Positions 5,124-5,614 of a stretch of DNA of 5,614 bases are shown piece after piece. The stretch comes from Candidatus Bathyarchaeota archaeon (GTDB lineage Archaea; Thermoproteota; Bathyarchaeia; Bathyarchaeales; Bathyarchaeaceae): positions 1-5,614 of the forward strand of contig JAOUJL010000101.1 of assembly GCA_029883255.1 (NCBI GenBank), in the 5' to 3' direction. Within the stretch, counting starts at the first letter, position 1; each line of letters opens with the position of its first letter. The notes under the pieces were generated by a model, which saw nothing but the letters and a program-made list of their open reading frames with translations, did no database searches and was not told where the DNA came from. The position numbers were made by a program, and so were the translations under genes.

Positions 5124-5614
5124 ACCGAGTAATACAATACTTTTAGCTTTGTATATTGGAACAACTGGATACGCATCAAGCTGACAGCAGAACTTCACAT
5201 CTTCTTCTTGTCCTATGTCTTTAAGATATCGTGCGTGGCTTCCGCGTTGAATAATCTTAGTCAGCTGCCTATACGACTGTTGGAAAGTTAGCGATGCCGC
5301 CAAAACAACATCTGAACATGCAATTTTGCCGGCTGGAAGGTTCTCCACGATTGCCCCTGCACACATGAAGTCTTCTAAAGAAAACCGCCCATGCGTCCCT
5401 GAAAGCACAAAGGAAATCCCAATCTTTTCTTCTTCAGCAATCTTAAAAGCTGCCTTGGCAACTGCCTCAACATTGAAGAAGGCCCCGATCAGCACCCACC
5501 TTGCTTTTTTGGATGAGCAGATGGCCTTTGTCCCACTTGTTGTTGTCAAAACTACATGTTTCTCTTTCACGATGGTAGAAGAAAATTCCAGCGGCGAGTT
5601 TCCCAAATTGAATC
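5115..5614 (-). CDS. comB: 2-phosphosulfolactate phosphatase ComB, C-terminal part
   Basis: The frame is open to the right edge, so the true start lies beyond 5614; the TTG at 5606 is an internal Leu of the conserved F-N-L-G-N-S-P-L-E-F segment. About 165 C-terminal residues are present of a protein usually around 230-250. ComB removes phosphate from 2-phosphosulfolactate with Mg2+ to give sulfolactate in coenzyme M biosynthesis in the cytoplasm. Family motifs seen are LGNSPLEF, VVLTTTSGTKAI, LIGAFFN, SGTHGRFSLEDFMCAGAIV, SHARYL (usually SxHGxxL) and EEDVKFCCQLDAYPVVP. The stop TAG (5115-5117) overlaps the convergent transglutaminase-like gene. ComB homologues also occur in organisms that are not methanogens, so the gene alone does not prove coenzyme M use. 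Confidence 0.9.
   Translation of the reverse strand, partial: FNLGNSPLEFSSTIVKEKHVVLTTTSGTKAICSSKKARWVLIGAFFNVEAVAKAAFKIAEEEKIGISFVLSGTHGRFSLEDFMCAGAIVENLPAGKIACSDVVLAASLTFQQSYRQLTKIIQRGSHARYLKDIGQEEDVKFCCQLDAYPVVPIYKAKSIVLLGLD

Noticed and set aside
5604..5606. TTG at 5606 as the comB start
   Set aside because: The frame continues upstream with Asn and Phe, matching the conserved segment before GNSP in ComB, and a start here would remove the N-terminal third of the protein.

Overview
The window is archaeal. It opens with ribosomal proteins uL18, uS5 and uL30 in the archaeal spc-type gene order. The uS5 carries the archaeal four-cysteine insert, the uL30 has the long archaeal/eukaryotic C-terminal extension, and start codons are preceded by Shine-Dalgarno sequences matching the archaeal 16S tail. 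A coenzyme M biosynthesis gene (comB) at the far end suits a methanogen-related or TACK-type archaeon. The protein style looks like Bathyarchaeia to me, but that is an impression and not a test.

Layout. Positions 1-1280 (+) hold the tightly packed ribosomal genes: the tail of rpl18, then rps5 (4-nt overlap), then rpl30 (directly abutting). The usual next genes in many archaea, rpl15 and secY, are absent. Instead there is about 600 bp without a convincing gene (1281-1882). It contains four copies of a TAG(A)C5-7TA motif, three of them preceded by (TC)4, then G/C-rich complementary segments able to fold in competing ways, AT-rich inverted repeats, and on the minus strand an isolated tRNA T-arm-like sequence. 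Positions 1883-3753 (-) hold two family 2 glycosyltransferase genes, probably one operon (3753 to 2632, then 2590 to 1883). A short AT-rich divergent promoter region (about 3754-3851) separates them from a plus-strand gene at 3852-5123. That gene encodes a secreted, C-terminally membrane-anchored transglutaminase-like protein with nine N-glycosylation sequons. At 5115-5614 (-) is the C-terminal part of ComB, 2-phosphosulfolactate phosphatase; its stop overlaps the transglutaminase stop by 9 bp in convergent orientation, and its start lies beyond the window.

How the genes may work together. The ribosomal genes are housekeeping. The two glycosyltransferases and the divergent, sequon-rich surface protein could form a cell-surface module in which the enzymes help build or transfer glycans and the transglutaminase-like protein is a surface enzyme and possible glycan acceptor. 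That link is inferred from adjacency and sequon count only. ComB is metabolically unrelated. The least explained part is the repeat-rich, possibly structured 1350-1551 segment downstream of rpl30.
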